From NCBI GenBank assembly GCA_009691725.1, contig SIAP01000003.1, positions 62,001 through 126,000 of the forward strand: a DNA stretch of 64,000 nt, written 5' to 3'. Below, in pieces: positions 34,743 to 42,439 of this stretch. The DNA comes from Phycisphaerales bacterium. GTDB lineage: Bacteria > Planctomycetota > Phycisphaerae > Phycisphaerales > SM1A02. A program made the position numbers and the translations under genes. The notes below the pieces were generated by a model that saw nothing but the letters and a program-made list of their open reading frames with translations, had not been told where the DNA came from and made no database searches. Position 1 is the stretch's first letter. Each line of letters opens with the position of its first letter.

Positions 34743-35943
34743 CGACTTCGAGTCGAAGATCGCAGAGGCGATTGCCACACGGCGCGAGCGTATGGTCGCG
34801 GACATTGAGCACCTGGTGGCGATTCCAACTGGGCATGGTTGCCGAGCTGGTCTGGAATCTGCTCGTGCGTGGATGAGCGCTCGACTGACTGCGATGGGCG
34901 CCACCATGTCGCGCTTTGCCGCTGCTCCTCGACCAGAGTGGCTGCGCGAACCCACGACCGCCGGAGCCGATGCCGGCGATGTCATCTGTGCCACACATGT
35001 GGGCTTGGGAGAAGGAATTCGACTTCTGTTGAGTGGGCATCTCGACACTGTGCACGATCCCGCGAGTCCCTTTCGCGAACTCGCACCTGATGTGGGCGGA
35101 ATTCGACGGGGACCCGGCGCAGCAGACATGAAGGGCGGACTGGTCGTCGGATTGACTGCCCTTGAAGTGTTGCATGAACTTGGCGTTGGTGTGCGCTGGT
35201 CATTCGTACTCAACGCAGATGAAGAGAGCGGAAGTTTCTCGAGTGCTGATCACCTGAGAACGATTGCGCGGGAGCACGATATTGGGCTGGTCCTTGAACC
35301 GGCGTCCGACGGAAAGTTCGTGACGGAGCGTGCAGGATCTGCGCAGTTTCGAATCGATGCCTTCGGTCGTGCAGCGCACGCGGGTCGAGATGCGGCGCAG
35401 GGCATTTCGGCGGTGGGTGCACTCTGCAAGGCGATCACCGAGATGCTGTCGATATCGGATCCCGCAACCGGGCGGACGGTGAACATCGGTCCATTGCAGG
35501 GTGGCGAGGCAACGAACATCGTGCCTGATCACGCCGTCGCATGGGGAAATGCGCGATACCGCACCGATGAGCAACGGGCTGCGATCGAGTGTGCGCTGCT
35601 TGCGATACAGACGCACGAGTCGAACTCGATTCCGCGCGTCACAGTGCAGACACTCCATAATCGTCCACGAAAACCAGAGACTCCAGCTGTCCGGGCGATT
35701 GCCGATGTCGCGCTTGCGGTCGCTGCTGATGTGGGAATCGCGGCGGGGACGACTGCGACGGGCGGCGTGAGCGATGCCAATGTCCTTCAGTCGGCGGGAC
35801 TTCCATGCCTCGATGGACTCGGGGTGCGCGGCGGCAATCTCCACAGGTCCGACGAATTCGTGGTCGTTGAAAGTCTGGTCGAGCGTGCGACGCTGCTGGC
35901 CATCCTCATCGAGCGATTGGCGCGAGGGCCATCCGTACCATGA
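34732..35943 (+). CDS. M20 family metallo-hydrolase (ArgE/DapE/CPG2-like)
   Basis: A 403-residue zinc hydrolase that removes acyl groups from amino acids or cleaves peptides. Metal and catalytic motifs: LLSGHLDTVHDP near 105, GPGAADMKGGL near 130, NADEESGS near 165, and GEATNIVPDHAVAWG in the dimerisation-domain region. Both a DapE-like role (next to dapF) and a desuccinylase role in the downstream astA/astD module are possible; AstE, the usual succinylglutamate desuccinylase, is not seen here. ATG at 34732 overlaps the dapF stop, and the stop overlaps the aminotransferase start (ATGA). Confidence 0.88.
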   Translation: MARSDFESKIAEAIATRRERMVADIEHLVAIPTGHGCRAGLESARAWMSARLTAMGATMSRFAAAPRPEWLREPTTAGADAGDVICATHVGLGEGIRLLLSGHLDTVHDPASPFRELAPDVGGIRRGPGAADMKGGLVVGLTALEVLHELGVGVRWSFVLNADEESGSFSSADHLRTIAREHDIGLVLEPASDGKFVTERAGSAQFRIDAFGRAAHAGRDAAQGISAVGALCKAITEMLSISDPATGRTVNIGPLQGGEATNIVPDHAVAWGNARYRTDEQRAAIECALLAIQTHESNSIPRVTVQTLHNRPRKPETPAVRAIADVALAVAADVGIAAGTTATGGVSDANVLQSAGLPCLDGLGVRGGNLHRSDEFVVVESLVERATLLAILIERLARGPSVP

Positions 35944-37394
35944 CCACAGTGAGCACGAAGTTCAAAACAAACAATGCGCCGTTGTCGCATCTTCCGCCGC
36001 TCGCAGTCAACCCGAGAGTGCGCGGTGCGATCGATCTCATCATTGACGAACTGAAGCGCGAGCAAGCGTCAATGACCGGCGCGCGTGGGAGCGATTCGAA
36101 CAAGACGGAGGCGTACGCCGCGTGGATGAGTCGCAACAATGAGTTGCGCGGTCGACCAACGATGTACCCCTATGTCGGCGCTGGCTTCGGTCATGGACCA
36201 CTGGTGCAACTGGCGGATGGCAGCGTGAAGTGGGACATGCTCAGTGGGATTGGCATCAACATGTTTGGGCACAGTGACTCGCGAATGGTGGAGGCTGCGA
36301 TCGAGGCGGCGCTTTCGGATGTGTGCATGCAGGGTCACTTGCAGCACAACACCGATGTGCTGGCGATCTCTGAACTCCTCAGTGCCGAGGCGGCGCGCGT
36401 CAGCCGCCTTCGCCATTGCTTCGTGACGAACTCGGGTTGCATGGCAAACGAGAATGCACTGAAGATCTGCCAACAGAAGACGCAGAGCGCACCGAGGGTG
36501 ATCGCCTTCAACGACTGCTTCATGGGTCGCTCGACCACCATGAGTCAGATTGGCGACTCCGCTGCGTATCGCCAAGGATTGGTGCAGAACATCCTCGTGG
36601 ACTACATGCCGTTCTACGATCCCGCACAAGGGTCCAGGTCGACCGATGCGACTGTCAGGGCGCTCAAGCAGGCGATCGCTCGATACCCCAAACAGCACTC
36701 GTGCTTCGTGATGGAAGTGATTCAAGGGGAGGGCGGCTTCAATGTTGCGCCGCGCGAATTCTTGGTGGCGCTCATGCAGATTTGCAAAGCGGCGGCCATC
36801 CCGATATGGATCGATGAGATTCAGTCATTCGGACGAACCGAAAACATGTTTGCCTTCGACACGCTCGGCGTCGGCGAGTTTGTTGATGTCGTCACAGTCG
36901 GCAAGATGACGCAGGTCTGTGCGTGCCTCTTCACGTCGGACTTCAATCCCGGTCCTGGGCTGATGGCCGGAACATTCAGTTCCAGCACAAGCGCCTACCA
37001 CATTGGATTGCGTGGGCTTGAGATACTGCAGAGTGGCGGGTACTACGGTGCCGACGGGCGCATCGCGAAACTGCATCGGGCATTTCGCGAGTGCGCTGAG
37101 GATCTTGTCGCACGCCGCGGCGAGTTCTTTCCGCCAGTCGTCGACTCGCATGGCCGAACACTGCCCGATGTGATCGGCGGAATCGGTGCGATGCTGCGAC
37201 TCACGCCACTGGGCGGTGACAAGGACCGCATCTCCGCGCTGCTCAAAGTTCTTTTCGAGGAGGGGGTCATCGCCCTCAATTGTGGACACGGTCCATATCA
37301 CCTGCGATTCCTGCCGCCGATTGGCGTGATGGAACCCGCGCAATTCAAGCCAGTGTTTGCCATCATTGAGAGGGCACTCCAGCGAGTGCCATAA
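35940..37394 (+). CDS. class III PLP-dependent aminotransferase (succinylornithine/ornithine or lysine 6-aminotransferase-like)
   Basis: A 484-residue aminotransferase. The PLP Lys is in TVGKMTQVCAC near residue 323, like the GKKTQVCG of lysine epsilon-aminotransferases, not the TxGKxxGxG of AstC/ArgD. NSGCMANENALKICQQ near 166, FNDCFMGRSTTMSQIG and EVIQGEGGFNVAPREF also fit the class, and IDEIQSFGRT holds the cofactor Asp. With astA and astD next to it, it most likely supplies the omega-transamination of a succinylated diamino acid. AstC function is inference from context. It starts 4 bp before the M20 stop; astA begins 3 bp downstream. Confidence 0.85.
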   Translation: MTTVSTKFKTNNAPLSHLPPLAVNPRVRGAIDLIIDELKREQASMTGARGSDSNKTEAYAAWMSRNNELRGRPTMYPYVGAGFGHGPLVQLADGSVKWDMLSGIGINMFGHSDSRMVEAAIEAALSDVCMQGHLQHNTDVLAISELLSAEAARVSRLRHCFVTNSGCMANENALKICQQKTQSAPRVIAFNDCFMGRSTTMSQIGDSAAYRQGLVQNILVDYMPFYDPAQGSRSTDATVRALKQAIARYPKQHSCFVMEVIQGEGGFNVAPREFLVALMQICKAAAIPIWIDEIQSFGRTENMFAFDTLGVGEFVDVVTVGKMTQVCACLFTSDFNPGPGLMAGTFSSSTSAYHIGLRGLEILQSGGYYGADGRIAKLHRAFRECAEDLVARRGEFFPPVVDSHGRTLPDVIGGIGAMLRLTPLGGDKDRISALLKVLFEEGVIALNCGHGPYHLRFLPPIGVMEPAQFKPVFAIIERALQRVP

Positions 37395-37397
37395 ATC

Positions 37398-38483
37398 ATG
37401 TTCATCATTCGCCACGCCGTCAACGAGGACATGCCGCAACTTCTGAAGTTGTCGCGACTTGTCCATTCATTCAACCTGCCGCAGGACAAAGATTCGCTTG
37501 CCGCAAAGATCGATCGAAGCACTCGCGCATTTTCTGGAGCGGTGAAGGATCCCAAGGGTCGCGAGTTTGTGTTTGTGCTCGAGGATCTCGACAGCAAGTC
37601 AGTGGTCGGAACGAGTGCGGTCTACTCACGGATCTCGTGGCCCGGTCATCCCCATTTGTTTTTCAAGGTTCGCAAGCGCGAGCATTACAGTCGTGATCTT
37701 GGTACTGGACAGGTGCACGTCACGATTCAACTCGACAGCGATGAGAGTGGGCCAAGCGAAATCGGCGGACTCATTCTTGCGCCTGGCTACCGCGGTCATC
37801 CGCAGAAACTTGGATCGCTGCTTTCGTATGTTCGCTTTCAATTCATCGGGCTCCACGCCGCGTGGTTTCAGCCTCGGATCATCGCTGAGTTGATGGGGGC
37901 GCTCACCCCTGACAGTCGTTCAACTCTGTGGGACTATCTCGGTCGACGATTCATCAATCTCTCATACACCGAAGCAGACACCTTCAATCAGCGCAGTAAG
38001 GAGTTCATTCTGAAACTGTTTCCGTCGGTGGAGATGTATATCTCCCTGCTTCCGCCCGAAGCGAGGCAACTGGTGGGCAAGGTCGGGGACGAGACGCTGC
38101 CCGCGCTCAAGATGCTCGAGAAACTCGGCTTTACGGCGCAAGATCATGTTGATCCATTTGATGGAGGTCCCTATTTGCACGCGCAGCGGGATGAGATTCC
38201 AATCGTCCGTTGCTCGGCAACGAGGACTCTCGCAGGCGCAACCAAGAGCGCGACCCACACTGGCGTTGTGTCGTGCATGGGCGATCACGGATTTCGCGCC
38301 ATGCGAAGTGCGTTTGAGGTCACCGGTTCGAATGTGCGATTGCCTGCGAAGTCGATCGAGGCGCTCGGCGCTGCTCCGCGGACGGCGATTGGTCTGACCG
38401 CCTTCGACAAAACTGGAAACGCCGTCGCGATACGCAGTAGCAGCCCGAGCAAGAGGACGCGAGGGGCTGGGAAGAGTCGATGA
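37398..38483 (+). CDS. astA: arginine/ornithine N-succinyltransferase
   Basis: A 361-residue AstA-family enzyme, which succinylates the alpha-amino group of arginine or, in some bacteria, ornithine. It starts IIRHAVNEDMPQLLKLSR and has EIGGLILAPGYRG near residue 120, EFILKLFPSVEMYISLLPPEARQ near 195, ALKMLEKLGFT and VDPFDGGPYLHA near 250, all typical. The last 20 residues are a basic tail. It sits between the aminotransferase and astD, with an ATGA overlap to astD, so a joint pathway is clear. Confidence 0.92.
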   Translation: MFIIRHAVNEDMPQLLKLSRLVHSFNLPQDKDSLAAKIDRSTRAFSGAVKDPKGREFVFVLEDLDSKSVVGTSAVYSRISWPGHPHLFFKVRKREHYSRDLGTGQVHVTIQLDSDESGPSEIGGLILAPGYRGHPQKLGSLLSYVRFQFIGLHAAWFQPRIIAELMGALTPDSRSTLWDYLGRRFINLSYTEADTFNQRSKEFILKLFPSVEMYISLLPPEARQLVGKVGDETLPALKMLEKLGFTAQDHVDPFDGGPYLHAQRDEIPIVRCSATRTLAGATKSATHTGVVSCMGDHGFRAMRSAFEVTGSNVRLPAKSIEALGAAPRTAIGLTAFDKTGNAVAIRSSSPSKRTRGAGKSR

Positions 38484-40000
38484 GTGAGGGTCACCGGCGG
38501 GGGCTTCTTGACCATCCGCCGAGCGACTTCATCCGGGGGGAGTTTCGGTCTCTGACATCAACCGCGGATGGCGCGGCAGTCGAACAGATCGTGAGTTGTG
38601 ATCCCGCTCATCCGTGCACAGAAGTGTGGCGTGGCGCAGCAGTGTTGGCGCATATCGACCATGCGGTGCAGGCGGCGCGCGAGGCGGCACGCGGATGGAA
38701 CGCAACGGGGGAAGAGAATCGTCGAAAGTCGCTTCATTCGTGGCGCGCTGCCCTGATTGCGAATGAGGATCGGCTGGCGCGATTGATCACACTCGAAACA
38801 GGCAAGACGCTCGCCGAGAGTCGGCTCGAAGCGAAGGCACTTGCAGAGAAGGTCTCAATCACCCTGGATCCAGTGAGCGCGGATCGAGTGCGTGGCTTTG
38901 ATTTCCAAGTCACACCAACGCGACAAGGAGTGTGCGCATTTCGTCCACACGGGGTGATGGCGGTCCTGGGACCATTCAACTTTCCAGCGCATCTTCCCAA
39001 TGGACACATCGTGCCAGCGCTGTATGCGGGGAACACCATCGTGTTCAAGCCAAGTGAACGAGCGCCTGCTGTGGGGCAGTTGCTCGGCGAGATTGCGGCG
39101 AGCGCTGGGTTTCCACCCGGCGTGTTCAATGTCGTTGCGGGTGGCGCGAGGGTTGCGCAGCGACTGAGTGAGCATGGTGACATCGACGGAATCCTCTTCA
39201 CTGGGTCTTGGTCTGTCGGTCGTCGAATCGTGGCAGCGAATCTCGATCGCCCCGGACGAGTCATCGCACTGGAAATGGGCGGCAGTAACGCAGCGCTCGT
39301 CTGCCGCGATGCGAACCTGAAGCAGGCAGTCATCGAATGCGTGCGAAGCGCGTTTGCGACAGCGGGGCAGCGCTGTACCTGCACACGGCGCATTCTTGTG
39401 GATGCGTCGATCGCTGATGCGTTCATCCCACTCTTTGCGAGAGTGGCGAGCACACTGGTGATTGGCGCAGGAGATTCAGCAGAGCCGGTCTTCATGGGAC
39501 CGGTCATTTCATCGGCGGCGAGAGATGCAGTCATGGCGTTCCAGTCGCGGCGTGTTCGCGAGGGCGCGGCGATCATTCTTCCTGCAACGACGCTTGACAG
39601 AGCGGGTTGGTTTGTCTCGCCTGGCGTGTTGCAGGTTCAGCGATTCGACATCGCAACAGATGAGGAGTGCTTCGGTCCGATCGTGCAGATCGCAGTTGCC
39701 AGCGACGACGACGACGCCATCGAGCAAGCGAACGCATCGCATTTCGGACTTGTCGCGGCAGTGTTTACGGCGAGTGAAGAGCGCTGGCAGCGCATCGCGC
39801 CGCATATTCGCGCTGGGTGCATCAACTGGAATGTGGGAACCGCGGGTGCGAGCAGTCGCCTTCCATTTGGCGGGCTCGGTCACTCCGGAAATCACCGACC
39901 CGCTGGCGCATTCAGCGTGGACTACTGCGCTGCGCCGATTGCACACCTTCAGGAGCGCTCCGATGCGGCAGCGCTGCCGCAAGGGATGCGACCCTTCTGA
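38480..40000 (+). CDS. astD: succinylglutamate-semialdehyde dehydrogenase
   Basis: A 506-residue aldehyde dehydrogenase. NAD-binding and catalytic motifs: GPFNFPAHLPNGHIVPAL near 160, FKPSERAP, EMGGSNAALV (catalytic Glu) near 260 and AGQRCTCTRR (catalytic Cys) near 297. The segments GKTLAESRLEAKALAEK and FDFQVTPTRQGV, and INWNVGTAGASSRLPFGG, agree with AstD. It oxidises N-succinylglutamate semialdehyde to N-succinylglutamate. The start overlaps the astA stop (ATGA). The ureohydrolase follows after 31 bp. Confidence 0.9.
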   Translation: MSEGHRRGLLDHPPSDFIRGEFRSLTSTADGAAVEQIVSCDPAHPCTEVWRGAAVLAHIDHAVQAAREAARGWNATGEENRRKSLHSWRAALIANEDRLARLITLETGKTLAESRLEAKALAEKVSITLDPVSADRVRGFDFQVTPTRQGVCAFRPHGVMAVLGPFNFPAHLPNGHIVPALYAGNTIVFKPSERAPAVGQLLGEIAASAGFPPGVFNVVAGGARVAQRLSEHGDIDGILFTGSWSVGRRIVAANLDRPGRVIALEMGGSNAALVCRDANLKQAVIECVRSAFATAGQRCTCTRRILVDASIADAFIPLFARVASTLVIGAGDSAEPVFMGPVISSAARDAVMAFQSRRVREGAAIILPATTLDRAGWFVSPGVLQVQRFDIATDEECFGPIVQIAVASDDDDAIEQANASHFGLVAAVFTASEERWQRIAPHIRAGCINWNVGTAGASSRLPFGGLGHSGNHRPAGAFSVDYCAAPIAHLQERSDAAALPQGMRPF

Positions 40001-40031
40001 AGAGTGCCCGTGAATCGCTTATCCTCCGTGG

Positions 40032-41000
40032 ATGCCGACGGATCTCCCGAGCGGGCGAACGCAACCGCGATTCGCAGGAATTTCGACATTCATGCGATTC
40101 CCGCGCCTGACCGACGTGGGGAGTGAGCCGATCGATTGGATTGTCTACGGAATTCCATTCGACGGCGGAACGACATTTCATCCAGGCGCGCGATTTGGTC
40201 CGCGAGCGATTCGCGACGCAAGCCAGTATCTCAAGGCTGCGAGCATGGAACATCGAATCGATCTCGCGATGTCATTCTCGCTTGCGGACGGTGGCGACTC
40301 ACCCGTTGCCCCTTACTCATGCGCCGACAATCTTGAGAGCGCGACCACCTTTGCACATGAATTGGGTGCGAGCGCACAGTCCCATCTCTTGGCGCTCGGT
40401 GGAGACCATTCGATTTCGCTTGCAAACATCCGGGTGGCATGGGATCGCGCAGGGTCTCCTGCGAATGGTCTTGCTGCGGTCATCTTTGACGCGCATATGG
40501 ATACGGTCGATGCCGTCTGGGGCGAGTCTTACGGTCACGCGTCGTTCTTGCGCCGTGCGATCGATGATGGGTGTATCGACCCCTCACGCACTGTCATCGT
40601 GGGTGTTCGCGGGTCGCTCAATACGCTCGATGACATGAAGTATGCAGATGCCGAGCACATCACGCTCGTGCCAATGAGCAGTTTCATCGACGACTCTGCC
40701 GCTGCTGAACGAAGCGTGCTGGAGTTTCGCCGCCGCATCGGTGATGCGCCTGTGTATTTCTCGTGCGATGTCGATGCAGTCGATCCAGCGTTCGCCTCCG
40801 GGACAGGCACGCCCGTGTGCGGTGGATTCTCCTCGGCGCAATTGCTCGGGTTGATTCGCAAGTTTGCTGGAGCGCAACTCGTTGGAGCAGATGTTGTCGA
40901 GGTGTGCCCAGCCCGAGATCAATCGAACAACACGGCGATGCTTGCTGCGCAGATCGCCTTTGAGTTGCTCTGTGTCGACGCTGTCGGCCGGCGAGAGTGA
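40032..41000 (+). CDS. ureohydrolase (arginase/agmatinase family)
   Basis: A 322-residue manganese enzyme of the agmatinase/arginase fold. Metal motifs: LALGGDHSISL near 120, VIFDAHMDTVDA near 150 and FSCDVDAVDPAFASGTGTP near 240; agmatinases (SpeB) have the same GTGTP-GG pattern. No speA-like arginine decarboxylase is in the window. Its position at the end of the astA/astD operon suggests it makes ornithine from arginine or cleaves succinylarginine, the step usually done by AstB. The substrate is undecided: agmatine, arginine, guanidino acids or succinylarginine. Confidence 0.88.
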   Translation: MPTDLPSGRTQPRFAGISTFMRFPRLTDVGSEPIDWIVYGIPFDGGTTFHPGARFGPRAIRDASQYLKAASMEHRIDLAMSFSLADGGDSPVAPYSCADNLESATTFAHELGASAQSHLLALGGDHSISLANIRVAWDRAGSPANGLAAVIFDAHMDTVDAVWGESYGHASFLRRAIDDGCIDPSRTVIVGVRGSLNTLDDMKYADAEHITLVPMSSFIDDSAAAERSVLEFRRRIGDAPVYFSCDVDAVDPAFASGTGTPVCGGFSSAQLLGLIRKFAGAQLVGADVVEVCPARDQSNNTAMLAAQIAFELLCVDAVGRRE

Positions 41001-41001
41001 A

Positions 41002-41610
41002 TCACATGCCCGATGCAGGCTGTTGACCAATCGAAATCAGGCGCAGGAATTCGGATCTGGTGGCGGGGTCTTCCAAGAAAATCCCAGTGAGTTTGCTGGT
41101 GGTGGTCCAGGCGTGTGGCTGACGCACGCCGCGATAGCACATGCAGAAATGGCGGGCCTGAATGACGACCGCTGCACCCATCGGTTGGAGGTGCATCTGA
41201 ATTGCGTTGGCGATCTGCGCAGTCAATTTCTCCTGCACTTGCAACCGCTTCGAGAAAATCTCGACCACCTTGGCGAGTTTGGAAAGTCCAACGACCTTTC
41301 CATGTGGGATGTACGCGATGTGCGCCTTGCCAACGAATGGAACCATGTGATGTTCGCAGTGGCTATGGATATCGATTCCAGTCAGCAGCACCATCTGGTC
41401 GTAACCCTCGATCTCCGAGAATGTTCGTCCGAGTTCCTCTGCGGGATCCATCGCGTAGCCGCTGAAGTGTTCACGCATCGCGTGCACGACGCGCTTGGGT
41501 GTGTCGATCAGTCCCTCGCGATCGGGATTCTCGCCGATGAACTTGAGCATCTCACGCACATTCGCCATCGCCGCGATGCTCGCGGGATCGGTTGGTTCAG
41601 GTCGTGGCAT
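41002..41610 (-). CDS. folE: GTP cyclohydrolase I
   Basis: Makes 7,8-dihydroneopterin triphosphate from GTP for folate and related pterins. The 202-residue protein has RVVHAMREHFSGY near 45, the zinc ligand motif IHSHCEHHMVPFVGKAHIAYIP near 95 (Cys, two His), GLSKLAKVVEIFSKRLQVQE and the third zinc ligand in HFCMCYRG near 162. Start MPRPEPTDPAS at 41610 was chosen because the divergent AsmA-like gene starts 11 bp away and the family core follows shortly. It is convergent with the ureohydrolase, with only one base between the stops. Confidence 0.95.
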   Translation of the reverse strand: MPRPEPTDPASIAAMANVREMLKFIGENPDREGLIDTPKRVVHAMREHFSGYAMDPAEELGRTFSEIEGYDQMVLLTGIDIHSHCEHHMVPFVGKAHIAYIPHGKVVGLSKLAKVVEIFSKRLQVQEKLTAQIANAIQMHLQPMGAAVVIQARHFCMCYRGVRQPHAWTTTSKLTGIFLEDPATRSEFLRLISIGQQPASGM

Positions 41611-41620
41611 AAGAGGGCGA

Positions 41621-42439
41621 ATGATAGGCTCGCTGACGATGTCGCGCTCGATTCGCAAGATTGTGCTCGGAGCCTTGGTGCTGACCGCACTCTGCGTTGT
41701 CGCAGCGATCCTCTTCTGTGATGCCGTCGCTGCGCGCATGCTTGCGACGAGCGGGAGTCATGTCTTGGGAGTCGACACCACCGTGCGCTCCGTGCATCTG
41801 GGGATCTTCGACGGCAGATCGACACTCAACGGGCTGCGCGTCTCCCAGCCCTCTGGATTCGGGGAGGGAGCGATGTTCACTGTTGAGCGAGCGTCCGTGG
41901 CAGCTGGGGTGTTTGAACTCTTTGGCAGGGACATCGTGTTGGAGTCGGTTGAAATCGACGGGATCCATGTGTATCTCGTTGAGTCCGGTGGACTGGTGAA
42001 TCTGCAGGTGGTCGCGCAAAAAGTTGTTGGCAACGATTCTGTGACGCACCCCGCGCCGCCATCCAATGGCGATGCGGGAACGGTCACGATTCGGCAACTC
42101 AGGGTCACCAACATTCGAGTCTCTGCAACGGGTGGATCAGTGCTTGGCGAGGCGTCCGTGGATGTCACCCTGCAGGATCTTGTGATCAACGATGTGGGAT
42201 CGAAGACTCCCTTCAGCGAGATTGCGCAGCAACTCACCGTGAAACTGATGGACACGCTCACGACCGCCATCATTGCGGCGAAGATCAAGGGTCTTCCCAT
42301 GGAGTTCGCCACCGGGCTTGAGACCGCTGCGTCCACGCTCACGGATCTCACGAAGTCGATCCTGAATGAGAGCGGCGGCGCGATCAAGAGCACCATCGAC
42401 GGCGCAGGCAAGGCGCTTCAAGATCTCTTTGGGCGTTGA
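41621..42439 (+). CDS. AsmA-like envelope protein
   Basis: A 272-residue protein with an N-terminal TM segment (IVLGALVLTALCVVAAILF). Directly after it comes a region typical of AsmA/TamB N-termini (VLGVDTTVRSVHLGIFDG, STLNGLRVSQPSGF, IVLESVEIDGIHVYL). Such proteins lie in the inner membrane with a periplasmic lipid-transfer or assembly domain. This one is far shorter than AsmA (600 residues) and has a helical tail (SEIAQQLTVKLMDTLTTAI). An AGAGGG Shine-Dalgarno sits 4 nt before ATG 41621; ATG 41639 is an alternative. The 3' end overlaps the convergent S9 peptidase by 22 bp. Confidence 0.7.
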   Translation: MIGSLTMSRSIRKIVLGALVLTALCVVAAILFCDAVAARMLATSGSHVLGVDTTVRSVHLGIFDGRSTLNGLRVSQPSGFGEGAMFTVERASVAAGVFELFGRDIVLESVEIDGIHVYLVESGGLVNLQVVAQKVVGNDSVTHPAPPSNGDAGTVTIRQLRVTNIRVSATGGSVLGEASVDVTLQDLVINDVGSKTPFSEIAQQLTVKLMDTLTTAIIAAKIKGLPMEFATGLETAASTLTDLTKSILNESGGAIKSTIDGAGKALQDLFGR

